Positions 36,700 to 50,200 of a DNA stretch of 64,000 bases are shown piece after piece. Made by a program: the position numbers and the translations under genes. The stretch is from Corallium rubrum. Taxonomy: Eukaryota > Cnidaria > Anthozoa > Scleralcyonacea > Coralliidae. The stretch spans positions 8,995,951-9,059,950 of the forward strand of contig OZ036006.1 in the NCBI GenBank assembly GCA_964035015.1, given 5' to 3'. Below the pieces are notes generated by a model. The model made no database searches and had not been told where the DNA came from. It saw only the letters and a list, made by a program, of their open reading frames with translations. Position 1 is the stretch's first letter. Each line of letters opens with the position of its first letter.

Positions 36700-37165
36700 A
36701 TATAAAGCGCCCTTAAATAGATCAAAAAAGTTAGTTAATAAGTTGTTTTGCCGTTTTCGATTTAGTTTAATAGTTTCTGGAGATATAGGCCTTTAAACAT
36801 GCCAATTTGGGCATTTCCCAAAAATTTCCGTCTTTCATTTTTAAGCATGGGGGCCTGGGACTCAGGAATCTAAGACGACCGTCTTCTTAGTTGGAATCAA
36901 TGTGCGTACTGGAAAACGGGTGTGAGCTTGACATTTCGATTTTTCAGTCAAATATATGTGTTTTTGTGAATCAATAAGCCGAAACGTAGTTGTTTTGAAT
37001 TGACTCGTTCCTGAGTCCCAGGCTATCAAGGTGTTAAAATGAACGACGGAAATTTTTGAAAATTGGCATGTTCAGAAGCCAATATGTCAGGAACTATTTG
37101 ACTAAATCAAAAATGGCAAAATAACTTATTAACTAACGTTTTTTGCTCTATTCAAACACATTAAA
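36700..37165. mobile_element. ~465-bp foldback element
   Basis: The left arm AAAAAAGTTAGTTAATAAGT, CATGCCAATTT and GGCCTGGGACTCAGGAA mirrors the right arm TTCCTGAGTCCCAGG, AAATTGGCATG and ACTTATTAACTAACGTTTTT. It lies just left of the CACTG-ended element. Confidence 0.7.
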
Positions 37166-37194
37166 ACCCCACAAGTGATATAAGCACTATACTA

Positions 37195-40011
37195 CACTGT
37201 AATTTTTAAGGGGTAAAAATTACTCCAAGAAGTGAGGTAAATTTTTGTCGCGGAAACAGCACCCTATTTAGGGGTAAATTTTGAGAGGGGGTAAAATTTA
37301 CCCTCATAGTTAAGTGGTAAAAATTACTCCAAAAAGTGGAGCAAATCAGTTGTCGCGGAAATTACTCCCGTTTGGAGGGTAGATTTTGCGAGAGGGTAAA
37401 ATTTACTCTTCAGTAATGAGGGCAATTTTTACGCCTTGGATACGGATAAATCTTGCTGGGTAAATTACTCTATAGTAAAGATGGGGAATAAACCTGCTTT
37501 TCACGTAAAGAATAGATTTTTAAAAGTAAATTTACTCCCAATAAGCAAAAAACTACCGTAATTTTGGGAATTGAACACGTTTTGGTAGTAAATGACTCAG
37601 CTAGTTCTCAGCTGGTAGAGCTCAGCTAAAAAAATACGTACATTTGCGCAATATTAAGCAATTGCTGTCATATTAAGTTTCTGTAGTATTACCAAAAATA
37701 TACAATGATCAATGTTTGAAATCAAGAGTCTTGATTGTCATATCTGAGACTATAGAGATTTTATTTACTGCATTGCATTAATTCAGTTGGTATAATATAC
37801 GAACGAAACTAGATAATATATTTATATTGAGATCAAGTTGAAGCTTTAGCGTTCATCATGCAGCCCATTCTATGTGAAACTTAAAGAGTGTAAAAATTAA
37901 CATAAACCCTCATGCAAAGCTGAAACAAACTTTTGTAGAGAAATTCGCTGTGATGCTGCATTCCTGACACCCAATAACATGGAATCAATAAATATAAAAA
38001 CATCTTTCGATTTTGGAGGGTACGATATATTAAATACATAATAAGAGACGTGAAGAGTCAGTAATGCCGTATCCAGTGTTGTCCCAGCTCCAATAGCGCG
38101 CTCTAGGTAAAGCGTTCACAAAGCGAAAATATAAAACATATAACATAAAATATGCAACATGAAAGATTCGGAGATATTTCAGTGACTTTATTCAGTACGT
38201 GTTACTATACCTTGAAATAATAAGTTCTACATAAATCGAAAATAACTAATACGCTGGGATGCAATAGCGCATGCAACGTCTCTCCTTCGTCACATTCAAA
38301 TATTTAGCCTTTTACTTTTAGGTAAAGGAAATTATACATTTAACAATTATATAACTTTACAAAACCATGTATTCACTATTCATACAATAGCGGCCTGTCG
38401 AATGCCATCTTTCAAACTAAACATGTCTTATCCTTTCATTCTGTTAGATAAGTAATGTTCAGGTATAACAGCATTAATAGTGCTAAGGTCAAAACGTTAA
38501 TGCAAATAAAGCCGCTGCGCTGCATTGAACGCAAATGTTGCTATACAGTTAGCCGCCGTCTTTGAAAGATCTATCGATTGATAATTTCTCCCATAGCAGT
38601 TCTGAATCGCTGTCACCTTTAAAAAATTAGAAGAATACTTGGTTAAATGCGATGCAGTAGGAGAAGGGAGAGCAACATATTGTCCCAGCATATCACACGT
38701 TTATACATCCTCTATTTTAAATTGTGGTATGTGTATTATGCCAAATGCATCTAATAAAAAGTTTGCCAGCTTGGCAACATTCTATTTTTTCATTTAAAAT
38801 ATATTTTGCGTTATGGCGCACTTTGAGACATGTTCCATCTGGATAAATATTCATAAAAATGATATCAATATATTATTTAAGGAAGCATAAAGAAAAATAA
38901 TAAAGATAGTTACTTTCGCAAGGCGTGCCACCTCAACGTTCTGTTTCAAGTCGTGCCAACTCAAAACTCCAGCATAGTAACATGGGGAATTGAAATATTT
39001 CTCTACTCGCAAGGCGTGCCGCCTCAACGTTCTGTTTCAAGTCGTGTCAACTCAAAACTCCAGCACGTAGAGAGTTCAATATTTCAATTCCATTTCTTTA
39101 TTTTAAATCCAGCATACAACAATACATTTGAGTGTATCAGATTTTATATAATCTCTTATTTACTTTTTACACATCTCAGATGGAATAAGTCTTAAAGCAC
39201 AGTAAAACACGAATTATCCTAGTCTGTGTAAAATAAACCTTGCAACATAACGTACAAATATAATATATATTGATAGTTTCTTATTGTGTGGACATGCAGA
39301 TATTATTGCATATTTTCACCGGTAATTTAGCTTTTAAAAGCTGGCATACCTTAGCTTTAAAAATGCCTGCAGGGTCTTCCTTGCAGTGCACGCTATTTAC
39401 GCCAGTCTAGTTCAATTTAATCAATTATGTTATTTTCTATATCCGATTAACGATATAATATTTGTAAACCATCGTAGTATGCGTATAGTTACCAAAACCT
39501 GCTTACCAGACCGTCATCTTGATGAGACTTAATCTTCAAGTTCTGTATTGTAAAGGCATCTGTAATGTGAGATAAAACAAACATTATATCATCAAGTCGT
39601 GAAAGGACGTGCGTACCCGTGTGCTTTCGAAAATGAATTCATGTCAGTCTTTCAATATTCTTTCAGTACGTGCATACATATAAAAATATGTATATGTAAA
39701 TAGTATGCAGACTAGTACAGAAAAGTTGGAAAAGATATACTGAAGACCAAACAGCAGAAGTTATACTGACATATTATTTGCACAGTACTCGCTCACAATA
39801 ACAATAACAACCAAAACATTTCTTACACTGGTAATTACTCCCATTGCTATAAAAAGATATAATATATAGCTCCTCTATATCATTCCTTTATATCTATTGG
39901 TAAGCGCCAATGCCATTATTGGCCATCGCAAATCAAGAAGTGAGTACGCGCCAAGTTTGGAAATTAACTCACTCAAGGCAAACTGGCATTAAATACAAAG
40001 GCAAACTGTCT

Positions 40012-40075
<64 letters not shown>

Positions 40076-42024
40076 AAATACTCATTAATAATTCATGAAG
40101 AAAACACAAAAGAAATCATGACCGTGAAGGAGGTTGTATATCTGATACAAACCACATGTGGTTGTATCTCCGCTCCAATGCTCCATCTCCGCTCTAAAAC
40201 ATTGAAAATGAGCTTTTTCTGAATTAATCTGAACAAATATTACTCATATTAACATCAAAGACTTGGAGTATTTTAAGCTATTTACAATATTGGTGTCCGT
40301 GTTGTATTGGATATGACAAGCTCTCGCCTTCGGCTCTCGCTTGTATATCCAATACAACACGGCCACTCATATTGTAAATAATATATATACGACATCTGTA
40401 CTAGTAAAATATTACTTTCGCTTACCTTTGGCTTTGTATTAGCTCTCCATACGTTCAGAAATGTACTCTAATGGACGAGTATTTAATACTATATCCACAT
40501 GTAAAGCAACGCTTTAGTAGGCTTCCAGAAGACCAGAAGTCCAGAACTGACTGGGAGACCAACCGCTTTTTCGTCTCATAATCTGAATCAAGCGCCAGAT
40601 CTTGGCATGCATTTTGATTGGTTTATACAACATAAGAAATCAAATGATTGGCTATGGTTGCGACAGGAAAATATGACGCCATAAAATATGTGCATGTCGA
40701 CACGCACGATCTGGTATGATAAACAGATGTTTGATGCACTAAATTAGATTATCTTTTAGCGGAAATTGCGTTTTCTATAACATGTCAAGAAAATACCCAA
40801 CTGTCAAGTGTTCAAAGGACAAAATAAGAGAACATGGATATCAATCAGGCTAGCTATACAATATATAAGGCCAGAAACGCACACCAAAAACTATCGTTCA
40901 TAACTAGAACGTTGGCACCGCTTATATCACTCTACCAAGGCAAACTATTAAACGAATATTTTATATAAACGCGGTAAAAGGTGACATATGGCAAGCAGAT
41001 GTACATGATTGTATAACTTAATTCGGCACAGAAATATACAAAATCATTGAATAGATTTCTGCGCCGAATTAAGTTTAGCAAGATTCCACGTATATACGCA
41101 TATTAAAGTTCCCAATAACATCGGAATGCGTCGTCCTAACTAATAATCCGAATTTCTACCGCTTATGCATGGCATATAGGATAATATACATACAGTATAT
41201 TTTGCTTGGCGCTGATCATGAACTGTGCTCAACATAATGTTCTCAAAGAAGATTAATTTACTAAACCTTCGACCCGAAATAGAAAATAATGATATAGTAT
41301 ATATTTAGTAAACGTCGCGCGCATTATACTTTACATATACATAACTATACACCGCATATAGAGTAAACACCGATTCAGCCAAACCACGGCCAAGCACAAG
41401 TCAACAGATTTAGTTTTATTATTGACACAGCAATGCTGGTAATAGTCCACCTGACAGAGCTCATATAGCGGCTCAAAATGAAAGCATGTTTCATTGCATA
41501 CATTCAACAATCTGAATTAGTTATTACTATATATTCTGTATATAGTTTAAAATGTTGAATACATGACACACGGTCGTTTTAATAGACTTTATAGAACACA
41601 TTTGTTTGCCTCAGACACTCGCTCCTAAGCGCGCTCATAACCATATTAAGTATCAATACTAAATAATATTTATAACAGCTTCACTTCCCTGGAGTCACAA
41701 TGTCAAAGACTGTACATTGGGGACAATTCATCTCTTCAAGGTCGTCAGTAACCAAAGTTATCAAACAAATAAAATCTTAATCAGACGAAATCCGCCATTA
41801 TTACGCCATCTTGAAATATCGTGAAGAGGGGTAATTTTTACTCCACCAGACTTATTACCCCTGTCTTACCCTGACTACCCCTTTAACAGGGGTAAATTTT
41901 ACTCCATACGAGTAATATTTACTCCCAAACAGGGGCAACTTTTGCTCCAATTTGGGTTACTCCACTCGGAAGAGTAATTTTTGACCCAAGTAAGAGTAGT
42001 TTTTACTCCCTAAAAATTACAGTG
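37195..42024. mobile_element. 4.83-kb CACTG-ended transposon, non-autonomous
   Basis: The left end CACTGTAATTTTTAAGGGGT pairs with the right end ending CCCTAAAAATTACAGTG, with TA outside both. Both subterminal regions (about 37195-37560 and 41830-42024) are packed with direct and inverted GGGGTAAAAATTACTCC-like units. A CACTG end plus subterminal short repeats is the hallmark of EnSpm/CACTA elements; a Tc1/mariner origin (TA) is the alternative. The interior has no frame over about 80 codons, so no transposase. It holds small foldbacks (about 40260-40390, 41010-41085), a direct repeat at 38918-39065 and a (TA)n run at 40017-40072. Confidence 0.65.
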
Positions 42025-42087
42025 TATATATATGTATATATATATATATATATATAAATCATAAGGGCTAATTTATATGTATATTTA

Positions 42088-42234
42088 AGAAATGGTTCAT
42101 GGTTTGGCGTGCTCCATCGAATTATGGATGCACGCGGGAAATTGGGAGAGCACGAAAAAATTGAGTGCTCTCCAAATTTCCCGCGTGCATCTATAACTCG
42201 ATGGAGCACACTAAACCATGAGCCATTTCTTTTA
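42088..42234. mobile_element. ~147-bp foldback element
   Basis: AGAAATGGTTCATGGTTTGG, GTGCTCCATCGA and GCACGCGGGAAATT mirror AATTTCCCGCGTGC, TCGATGGAGCAC and AAACCATGAGCCATTTCT. Confidence 0.7.
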
Positions 42235-42435
42235 TAACATAGCATTAAATCCTTTCACAAGCCGGCGAATCGTTTTGGTTGTTGTGTTTTTCTACTTTCG
42301 TAGCCAAGTCTTTTTTGTTCACTAAAATCCAACCAAAAGGACAGTTTAAACTCGGTTACCCAGACCCAGTTTATGTTTTCTGGGTCGTTGTTCCTTATTA
42401 CTCAATATAATTAAATGACTCGGTATTTTTGATAA

Positions 42436-42444
42436 TATAAAAGG
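42436..42444 (+). promoter_or_regulatory. Possible TATA box of the secreted-protein gene
   Basis: TATAAAAGG is a strong TATA match 313 bp upstream of the first ATG. The distance allows a 5' UTR of some 280 nt. A second AT-rich stretch nearer the ATG (42725-42733) is a weaker candidate. Confidence 0.25.
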
Positions 42445-42756
42445 CCATAAAGTCAATTTAAAACTCAGTTTTGTTTTGATTTTTTTCCCGCGCTTTTTTC
42501 CCGTGCTCCATGGAGTTATGGAGCACGCACGACAGCCAATCAAAAATATTGCTATATCAAAGCTATGTTATAAAAAAGAATTTTAATTCGGCGGCCATTT
42601 TTGAATAAGGTCTATATCTGGTCTTTCAGGGTCAAGTATTTGACAATGTTGACAATGATCTCATACTCAAGAGACAGGTGCTCGATTCATGCTAAAATAA
42701 AAAGAAAAACACCATCCAAGGAATAATATATATCCACTAAAGAAAATATATCGATC

Positions 42757-42901
42757 ATGAGAATACTAATATTCTTGTTAGTGATCGCGCTTTTTGTTGT
42801 TGTTCATGTTAATGGTAGGAAGAAGAAAAACTGGTTGAAAGAACCAAAGATTGTGGTATTGAAAAAAGAGAATGGCGAAATCAAGGAAGAATCGACTGAA
42901 G
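42757..42901 (+). CDS. Secreted protein exon 1 (signal peptide)
   Basis: Encodes residues 1-48 plus the first base of codon 49. The donor is GAAG|GTACGAGT. Reading on past the donor gives only a short tail to a stop at 42967, so splicing here is preferred. Joining G to the AA of exon 2 makes a Glu codon. Confidence 0.75.
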
Positions 42902-44162
42902 GTACGAGTGAAGGAATCTTTAATTGGAAGATAACATCGCAGTCAAAATGTTTCGAATCCTGTATATAAACCTAATATTGTATTAAGAAAATACCTCAGC
43001 CTTCGGCTTCGGCAGATAACACAAACCTCGGCCTCGATAATTCTTGATACCATGCGATAACCGAATTCAATAATTGTTTTATTATACAATTATAAATGTA
43101 GAAGCCTTTAGAAAGTTTTTTACAAAGTTAGGTAAAAATAATAAATATTCATACCGTCTTCATTTCGAGGTTCGCTAACTTTTTCCGCTTTCAAATACAA
43201 TTTTCTCTTTCAAACACTGCTTTAAACTCTAACAGCTGTATGTGTAGCTCGCATGTTTTTTTCCTGGTGGTTTTAGCAAAACGTGCCAAATCCGCCGGAT
43301 TAATCCGCTTCTGATCTTCACTCCTAAGGACGGCCGCCATGTTTGTTTTGTTCAAACCGCTGGCCAGCGCGTCATTGGCAAGACATCAAGAATTATCTGT
43401 AGGTTGTTAGCCAATCATAATCGAGATTGTATCAGTATTGTATAATAATAAATATTAAAAGACTGGAGGGTTAATCATCCTTACTTGCAGCCAGCGGCTG
43501 AATTGCAAAGGACGCAGATCAACGTGGCCGTGTCGAGGCATATCAAAGGCGCTCCAGGCAGCCACCATACGACACAGTTCAGGCCACGGATCACAACTGC
43601 GATTCGCAACCAAAATGTTTCGAGTCGGGTCCTGTAATGAACTAACATTAACACTTTCAAGCCTAAAGACGAGTCTTTATAAAGTTTATTCTGGCTAACG
43701 CCAGACGATTTTATTCAGCACAGGGAGAGGTCCAGGTTTCTTAATTTGGTATCCCTCCTTGAAATCTAGTATCCCATTTTTGAATACTAAACATCTCAAC
43801 TTGCAATATGTAAAATTAACTGTAACAGTTTGTGACAATGCCTGCAGTTACGTTACGTTTTTTACGCTACATTATAAGACATTACGTTACATTGTAAGAC
43901 ATTACGCTTACATTGTAAGACGTTACGCTACATTGTAAGACGTTACGTTACATTGTAAGACATTACGCTTACATTGTAAGACGTTACGCTACATTGTAAG
44001 ACGTTACGTTACATTCTAGGCCTCAAAGTGTTAAAACCTATCTCTTTAACACTTTGAAGCCTGACAACGAGTCTTTAGTATTTTATTCTGGCTAACGTCA
44101 GACGATTTTATTCAGCACAGGGAGAGGTCCAGGCCTCAAAGCCAGTTAACCAATAAAAAGTA

Positions 44163-44232
<70 letters not shown>

Positions 44233-47200
44233 CATGTTCTAAGGATTTAGGGTGAAGGAAAATTCGAGTGTAGAATATATACATTTTAAGACCAAACCGG
44301 GAGCAGTTGCGAAAAATGCAACTACACAGGCCCTCCGGCAGGAATTGAACCCACGACCTTGCGATTCTAGTGCAATGCTCTGACCACTGAGCCACGGAGG
44401 CCGTTGCCGAGAGCTCGATCGCGAGTTCTGTATATATAATAAGGTGGTAATGCCAGGAGAGAATTGGGTATATTATTATAAGTAATAGCATGGCTTTGGG
44501 GTAGATTAGTGATTTAAATTACCCGAAAGCCGAGGGAGGTTTAGTAAAAGTCCCGAGGGCGAAGCCCGAGGGACTTTTACTAAACCTCCCGAGGATTGAG
44601 GGAATTTAAATCACTAATCTACCCCAACGCCATGCTATTAGTTTGTAATCGTATGGTCACAACTAACTGTGGGAGGAATTCTACAAGGAGCAAATGTACA
44701 TACATTAAATATTAATATTAATATGAACAAGTAAAGTTGTCAGTTGGGACTATATGGCGTGTAAATAAGAGTTGTAGTTGTCATTAAAATGTTGTTCTCC
44801 CAATCAAATGAATTAATAATTTACATATAGATGTGTTGATTGAATTATAAATAAGGAAAGTACTCAATAAAATTATAGGTATGATTAGTTCTAATCGTAC
44901 CTAATGCATATAAAGATTAGGTATGATTAGTTACTAATCGTACCTCCTTTTTGTGCATCGGGTAAATTCGACGTTAATTGTGCGTGTGGAAACAAAAGAA
45001 ACCGAGGTAGCCATACGATTATAAATGATATTGGGCATTTCACTCGATTACACAGCATGTTCTAAGGATTTAGGGTGAAGGAAAATTCGAGTGTAGAATA
45101 TATACATTTTAAGACCAAACCGGGAGCAGTTGCGAAAAATGCAACTACACAGGCCCTCCGGCAGGAATTGAACCCACGACCTTGCGATTCTAGTGCAATG
45201 CTCTGACCACTGAGCCACGGAGGCCGTTGCCGAGAGCTCGATCGCGAGTTCTGTATATATAATAAGGTGGTAATGCCAGGAGAGAATTGGGTATATTATA
45301 AATGATATTGGGCATTTCACTCGATTACACAGCATGTTCTAAGGATTTAGGGTGAAGGAAAATTCGAGTGTAGAATATATACATTTTAAGACCAAACCGG
45401 GAGCAGTTGCGAAAAATGCAACTACACAGGCCCTCCGGCAGGAATTGAACCCACGACCTTGCGATTCTAGTGCAATGCTCTGACCACTGAGCCACGGAGG
45501 CCGTTGCCGAGAGCTCGATCGCGAGTTCTGTATATATAATAAGGTGGTAATGCCAGGAGAGAATTGGGTATATTATAAATGATATTGGGCATTTCACTCG
45601 ATTACACAGCATGTTCTAAGGATTTAGGGTGAAGGAAAATTCGAGTGTAGAATATATACATTTTAAGACCAAACCGGGAGCAGTTGCGAAAAATGCAACT
45701 ACACAGGCCCTCCGGCAGGAATTGAACCCACGACCTTGCGATTCTAGTGCAATGCTCTGACCACTGAGCCACGGAGGCCTGTGTAGTTGCATTTTTCGCA
45801 ACTGCTCCCGGTTTGGTCTTAAAATGTATATATTCTACACTCGAATTTTCCTTCACCCTAAATCCTTAGAACATGCTGTGTAATCGAGTGAAATGCCCAA
45901 TATCATTTATAATATACCCAATTCTCTCCTGGCATTACCACCTTATTATATATACAGAACTCGCGATCGAGCTCTCGGCAACGGCCTCCGTGGCTCAGTG
46001 GTCAGAGCATTGCACTAGAATCGCAAGGTCGTGGGTTCAATTCCTGCCGGAGGGCCTGTGTAGTTGCATTTTTCGCAACTGCTCCCGGTTTGGTCTTAAA
46101 ATGTATATATTCTACACTCGAATTTTCCTTCACCCTAAATCCTTAGAACATGCTGTGTAATCGAGTGAAATGCCCAATATCATTTATAATATACCCAATT
46201 CTCTCCTGGCATTACCACCTTATTATATATACAGAACTCGCGATCGAGCTCTCGGCAACGGCCTCCGTGGCTCAGTGGTCAGAAGCATTGCACTAGAATC
46301 GCAAGGTCGTGGGTTCAATTCCTGCCGGAGGGCCTGTGTAGTTGCATTTTTCGCAACTGCTCCCGGTTTGGTCTTAAAATGTATATATTCTACACTCGAA
46401 TTTTCCTTCACCCTAAATCCTTAGAACATGCTGTGTAATCGAGTGAAATGCCCAATATCATTTATAATATACCCAATTCTCTCCTGGCATTACCACCTTA
46501 TTATATATACAGAACTCGCAATCGAGCTCTCGGCAACGGCCTCCGTGGCTCAGTGGTCAGAGCATTGCACTAGAATCGCAAGGTCGTGGGTTCAATTCCT
46601 GCCGGAGGGCCTGTGTAGTTGCATTTTTCGCAACTGCTCCCGGTTTGGTCTTAAAATGTATATATTCTACACTCGAATTTTCCTTCACCCTAAATCCTTA
46701 GAACATGCTGTGTAATCGAGTGAAATGCCCAATATCATTTATAATATACCCAATTCTCTCCTGGCATTACCACCTTATTATATATACAGAACTCGCGATC
46801 GAGCTCTCGGCAACGGCCTCCGTGGCTCAGTGGTCAGAGCATTGCACTAGAATCGCAAGGTCGTGGGTTCAATTCCTGCCGGAGGGCCTGTGTAGTTGCA
46901 TTTTTCGCAACTGCTCCCGGTTTGGTCTTAAAATGTATATATTCTACACTCGAATTTTCCTTCACCCTAAATCCTTAGAACATGCTGTGTAATCGAGTGA
47001 AATGCCCAATATCATTTATAATATACCCAATTCTCTCCTGGCATTACCACCTTATTATATATACAGAACTCGCGATCGAGCTCTCGGCAACGGCCTCCGT
47101 GGCTCAGTGGTCAGAGCATTGCACTAGAATCGCAAGGTCGTGGGTTCAATTCCTGCCGGAGGGCCTGTGTAGTTGCATTTTTCGCAACTGCTCCCGGTTT

Positions 47201-50200
47201 GGTCTTAAAATGTATATATTCTACACTCGAATTTTCCTTCACCCTAAATCCTTAGAACATGCTGTGTAATCGAGTGAAATGCCCAATATCATTTATATAT
47301 ATATATATATATATATATGAATTATATACATGTATAGTGTATGTTTGAACAAGCCTTAGTATAGACGCTGCATGGTCAATAGAATGTTTCTGAGACCCAA
47401 ACAGGAATCAAACCTGTGTAACCTTATAATGATGGCCTGTTAGATGCTCTAAGCCTCTAAACATTGAGCTACTAACTCAATAGGTCGGGTGCATGTCCCA
47501 GAGCAGTATAGCGTTTGCATATGAGATGCAGTTAAAGTGATATGATAAGTTGTACGTATACATGTAGTGCATGTGGTACGTTTGGAACTTGCAACCTTCT
47601 AATGACCAGTTAGACGCTCTATAACCATTGAGCTACTGGAACTGAGATGATTTGAACGTAGATTGAATATGTGTACAACCCACAACCTTCTGATCACCAG
47701 TGAGATGCTCTAATCATTGAGCTACTGAGATTGAATATGTGTACAACTCACAACCTCTGATCATCAGTGAGATGCTCTAATCATTGAGCTACTGGAACTC
47801 AGATTTGAACGTAGGTTGAATATGTGTACAACCCACAACCTTCTGATCACCAGTGAGATGCTCTAATCATTGAGCTACTGAGATTGAATATGTGTACAAC
47901 TCACAACCTTCTGATCGCCGGTAAGACGCTCTAACCATTGAGCTACTGAGGCTCAGATGGATAGAGAGCTAAAGTGATAGCGTTTGCATGAGATGCATTA
48001 AAGTGACATGATAAGTTGTACGTATACATGCATGTAGTGCATATGGTACGTTTGGAACCTGCAACCTTCAAATGACCAGTTAGACGCTCTAACCATTGAG
48101 CTACTGAGGCTCAGATGGATAGAGAGCTAAAGGTGGTAACGTTTGCATATGAGATGTAGTTAAAGTGATATGATAAGTTGTACGTATACATGTAGTGCTT
48201 GTGGTACGTTTGTGGACGTTCATCAAACTCAATTACTCAGAAAATGTTTCGGAGTCCCTAACTCTCCATCCAAGCTTCAGTATAGTTCAATGGTGAGAGT
48301 ACATGACCGGTCTGGCGCTCAGAAACATTTTCTCATATTCATAGAGTGCTGAGTAGACAAGTGATTGACCAGGCGGAAACCGTAATGGCAAAATGAATAT
48401 AAAGGCCTGGCCAAACGCTTTCAACATCGCATTCAACATCATTCAACATTGTTGAACGATGTTGAATAATGTTGAAAGCACGAGTGGCCAAATGAATTCA
48501 ACATCGTTCAACATTCATGAATGACAATTAATTGAACGCGGGCTACCACAAAAGCTGGAATCGACAATATCCCGCATGGAGCATGTCTCTGTTCAACAAA
48601 GTTGAATGAAATGTGGCCAAATGCGTTCAACACCTTTCAACATTTTGAAAACAATAGAAATGTTGAACGTCAACATCATTCTACACCCCATTCAACAACG
48701 TTCAACATCACTCAACAGGGGTGGCCAAACGCTTTCAACATGTTGAATTCAACAATGTTGAACGATGTTGAATGAAATGTTTTTAAAATGCAATACCATA
48801 ACGAAAGGAAACCATTTAAAAACAAAATATATTTATTGACGTTTCGTTACTGGTTAATTAAGTAACGAAACGTCAATAAATGTATTTTAAAACCAAATTA
48901 GGACCTCTTTTTTTAATCTCACTCTAGAAATAGGTCCCAAGAAACAAAAGCAACATCGTCATCATCACCGCTTACAACATGATGCAGGTAGGAGAGCAGA
49001 TGCCTTGCCATATTCATCACCATTCTCCAGACCTTACGACTGGAGCATGTACACTGATGGTCCATACGGCTGGGGACCAGCCAGGAAAAGAAGAGCAACA
49101 AACAGGTATGAGAGTTCTTGATTTGCTTTTTCATTTCGTTTGGAAAATCAGAAGATGAAACCAATAGTCTCTAGTCTACTGTGGTCTGGTCTGGTCTACT
49201 GTGGTCTGGTCTAGTCTACTGTGGTCTGGTCTGGTCTAGTCTACTGTGGTCTGGTCTAGTCTACTGTGGTCTGGTCTGGTCTGGTCTAGTCTACTGTGGT
49301 CGGGTCTAGTCTACTGTGGTCTGGTCTGGTCTAGTCTACTGTGGTCTGGTCTAGTCTACTGTGGTCTGGTCTGGTCTACTGTGGTCTGGTCTAGTCTACT
49401 GTGGTCTGGTCTAGTCTACTGTGGTCTGGTCTAGTCTACTGTGGTCTGGTCTGGTCTACTGTGGTCTGGTCTAGTCTACTGTGGTCTGGTCTAGTCTACT
49501 GTGGTATGGTCTAGTCTACTGTGGTCTGGTCTAGTCTACTGTGGTTTGGTCTAGTCTACTGTGGTCTGGTCTAGTCTACTGTGGTATGGTCTAGTCTACT
49601 GTGGTCTGGTCTAGTCTACTGTGATCTGGTCTAGTCTATTGTGGTCTGGTCTAGTCTATTGTGATCTGGTCTACTGTGATCTGGTCTAGTCTATTGTGAT
49701 CTGGTCTACTGTGATCTGGTCTAGTCTGTGGTCTGGTCTAGTCTACTGTGGTTTGGTCTAGTCTACTGTGATCTGGTCTAGTCTACTGTGGTCTGGTCTA
49801 GCCTACTGTGATCTGGTCTAGTCTACTGTGGTCTGGTCTAGTCTATTGTGGTTTGGTCTAGTCTACTGTGATCTGGTCTAGTCTACTGTGGTCTGGTCTA
49901 GTCTATTGTGGTCTGGTCTAGTCTACTGTGGTCTGGTCTGGTCTACTGTGATCTGGTCTGGTCTACTGTGGTCTGGGCTAGTCTATTGTGATCTGGTCTA
50001 GTCTACTGTGATCTGGTCTAGTCTACTGTAGTCTGGTCTAGTCTACTGTGGTCTGGTCTAGTCTATTGTGATCTGGTCTAGTCCACTGTGGTCTGGTCTA
50101 GTCTACTGCAGCTGTGGTCTGGTCTGGTCTAGTCCATTGTGATCTGGTCTAGTCTATTGTGATCTGGTCTAGTCTACTATGATCTGGTCTAGTCTACTGT

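Larger units (their letters stand above)
42902..48927 (+). other. Intron 1 of the secreted-protein gene
   Basis: A 6-kb intron filled with repeats. From left to right: a foldback-like AT-rich repeat (about 42970-43440), a 5S-SINE-related piece (43480-43620), two copies of the ~100-bp foldback repeat, a GTAAGACGTTACG repeat, tRNA-like units, a 150-bp foldback, the 277-bp array and MITE fragments. No further exon was recognised, but a small one could be missed. Confidence 0.6.

Noticed and set aside
45048..47269. Repeated 95-residue frame in each 277-bp unit
   Set aside because: The unit length is not a multiple of three and the frame translates the tRNA-like core. Similar peptides are a known artefact of tRNA-derived repeats.
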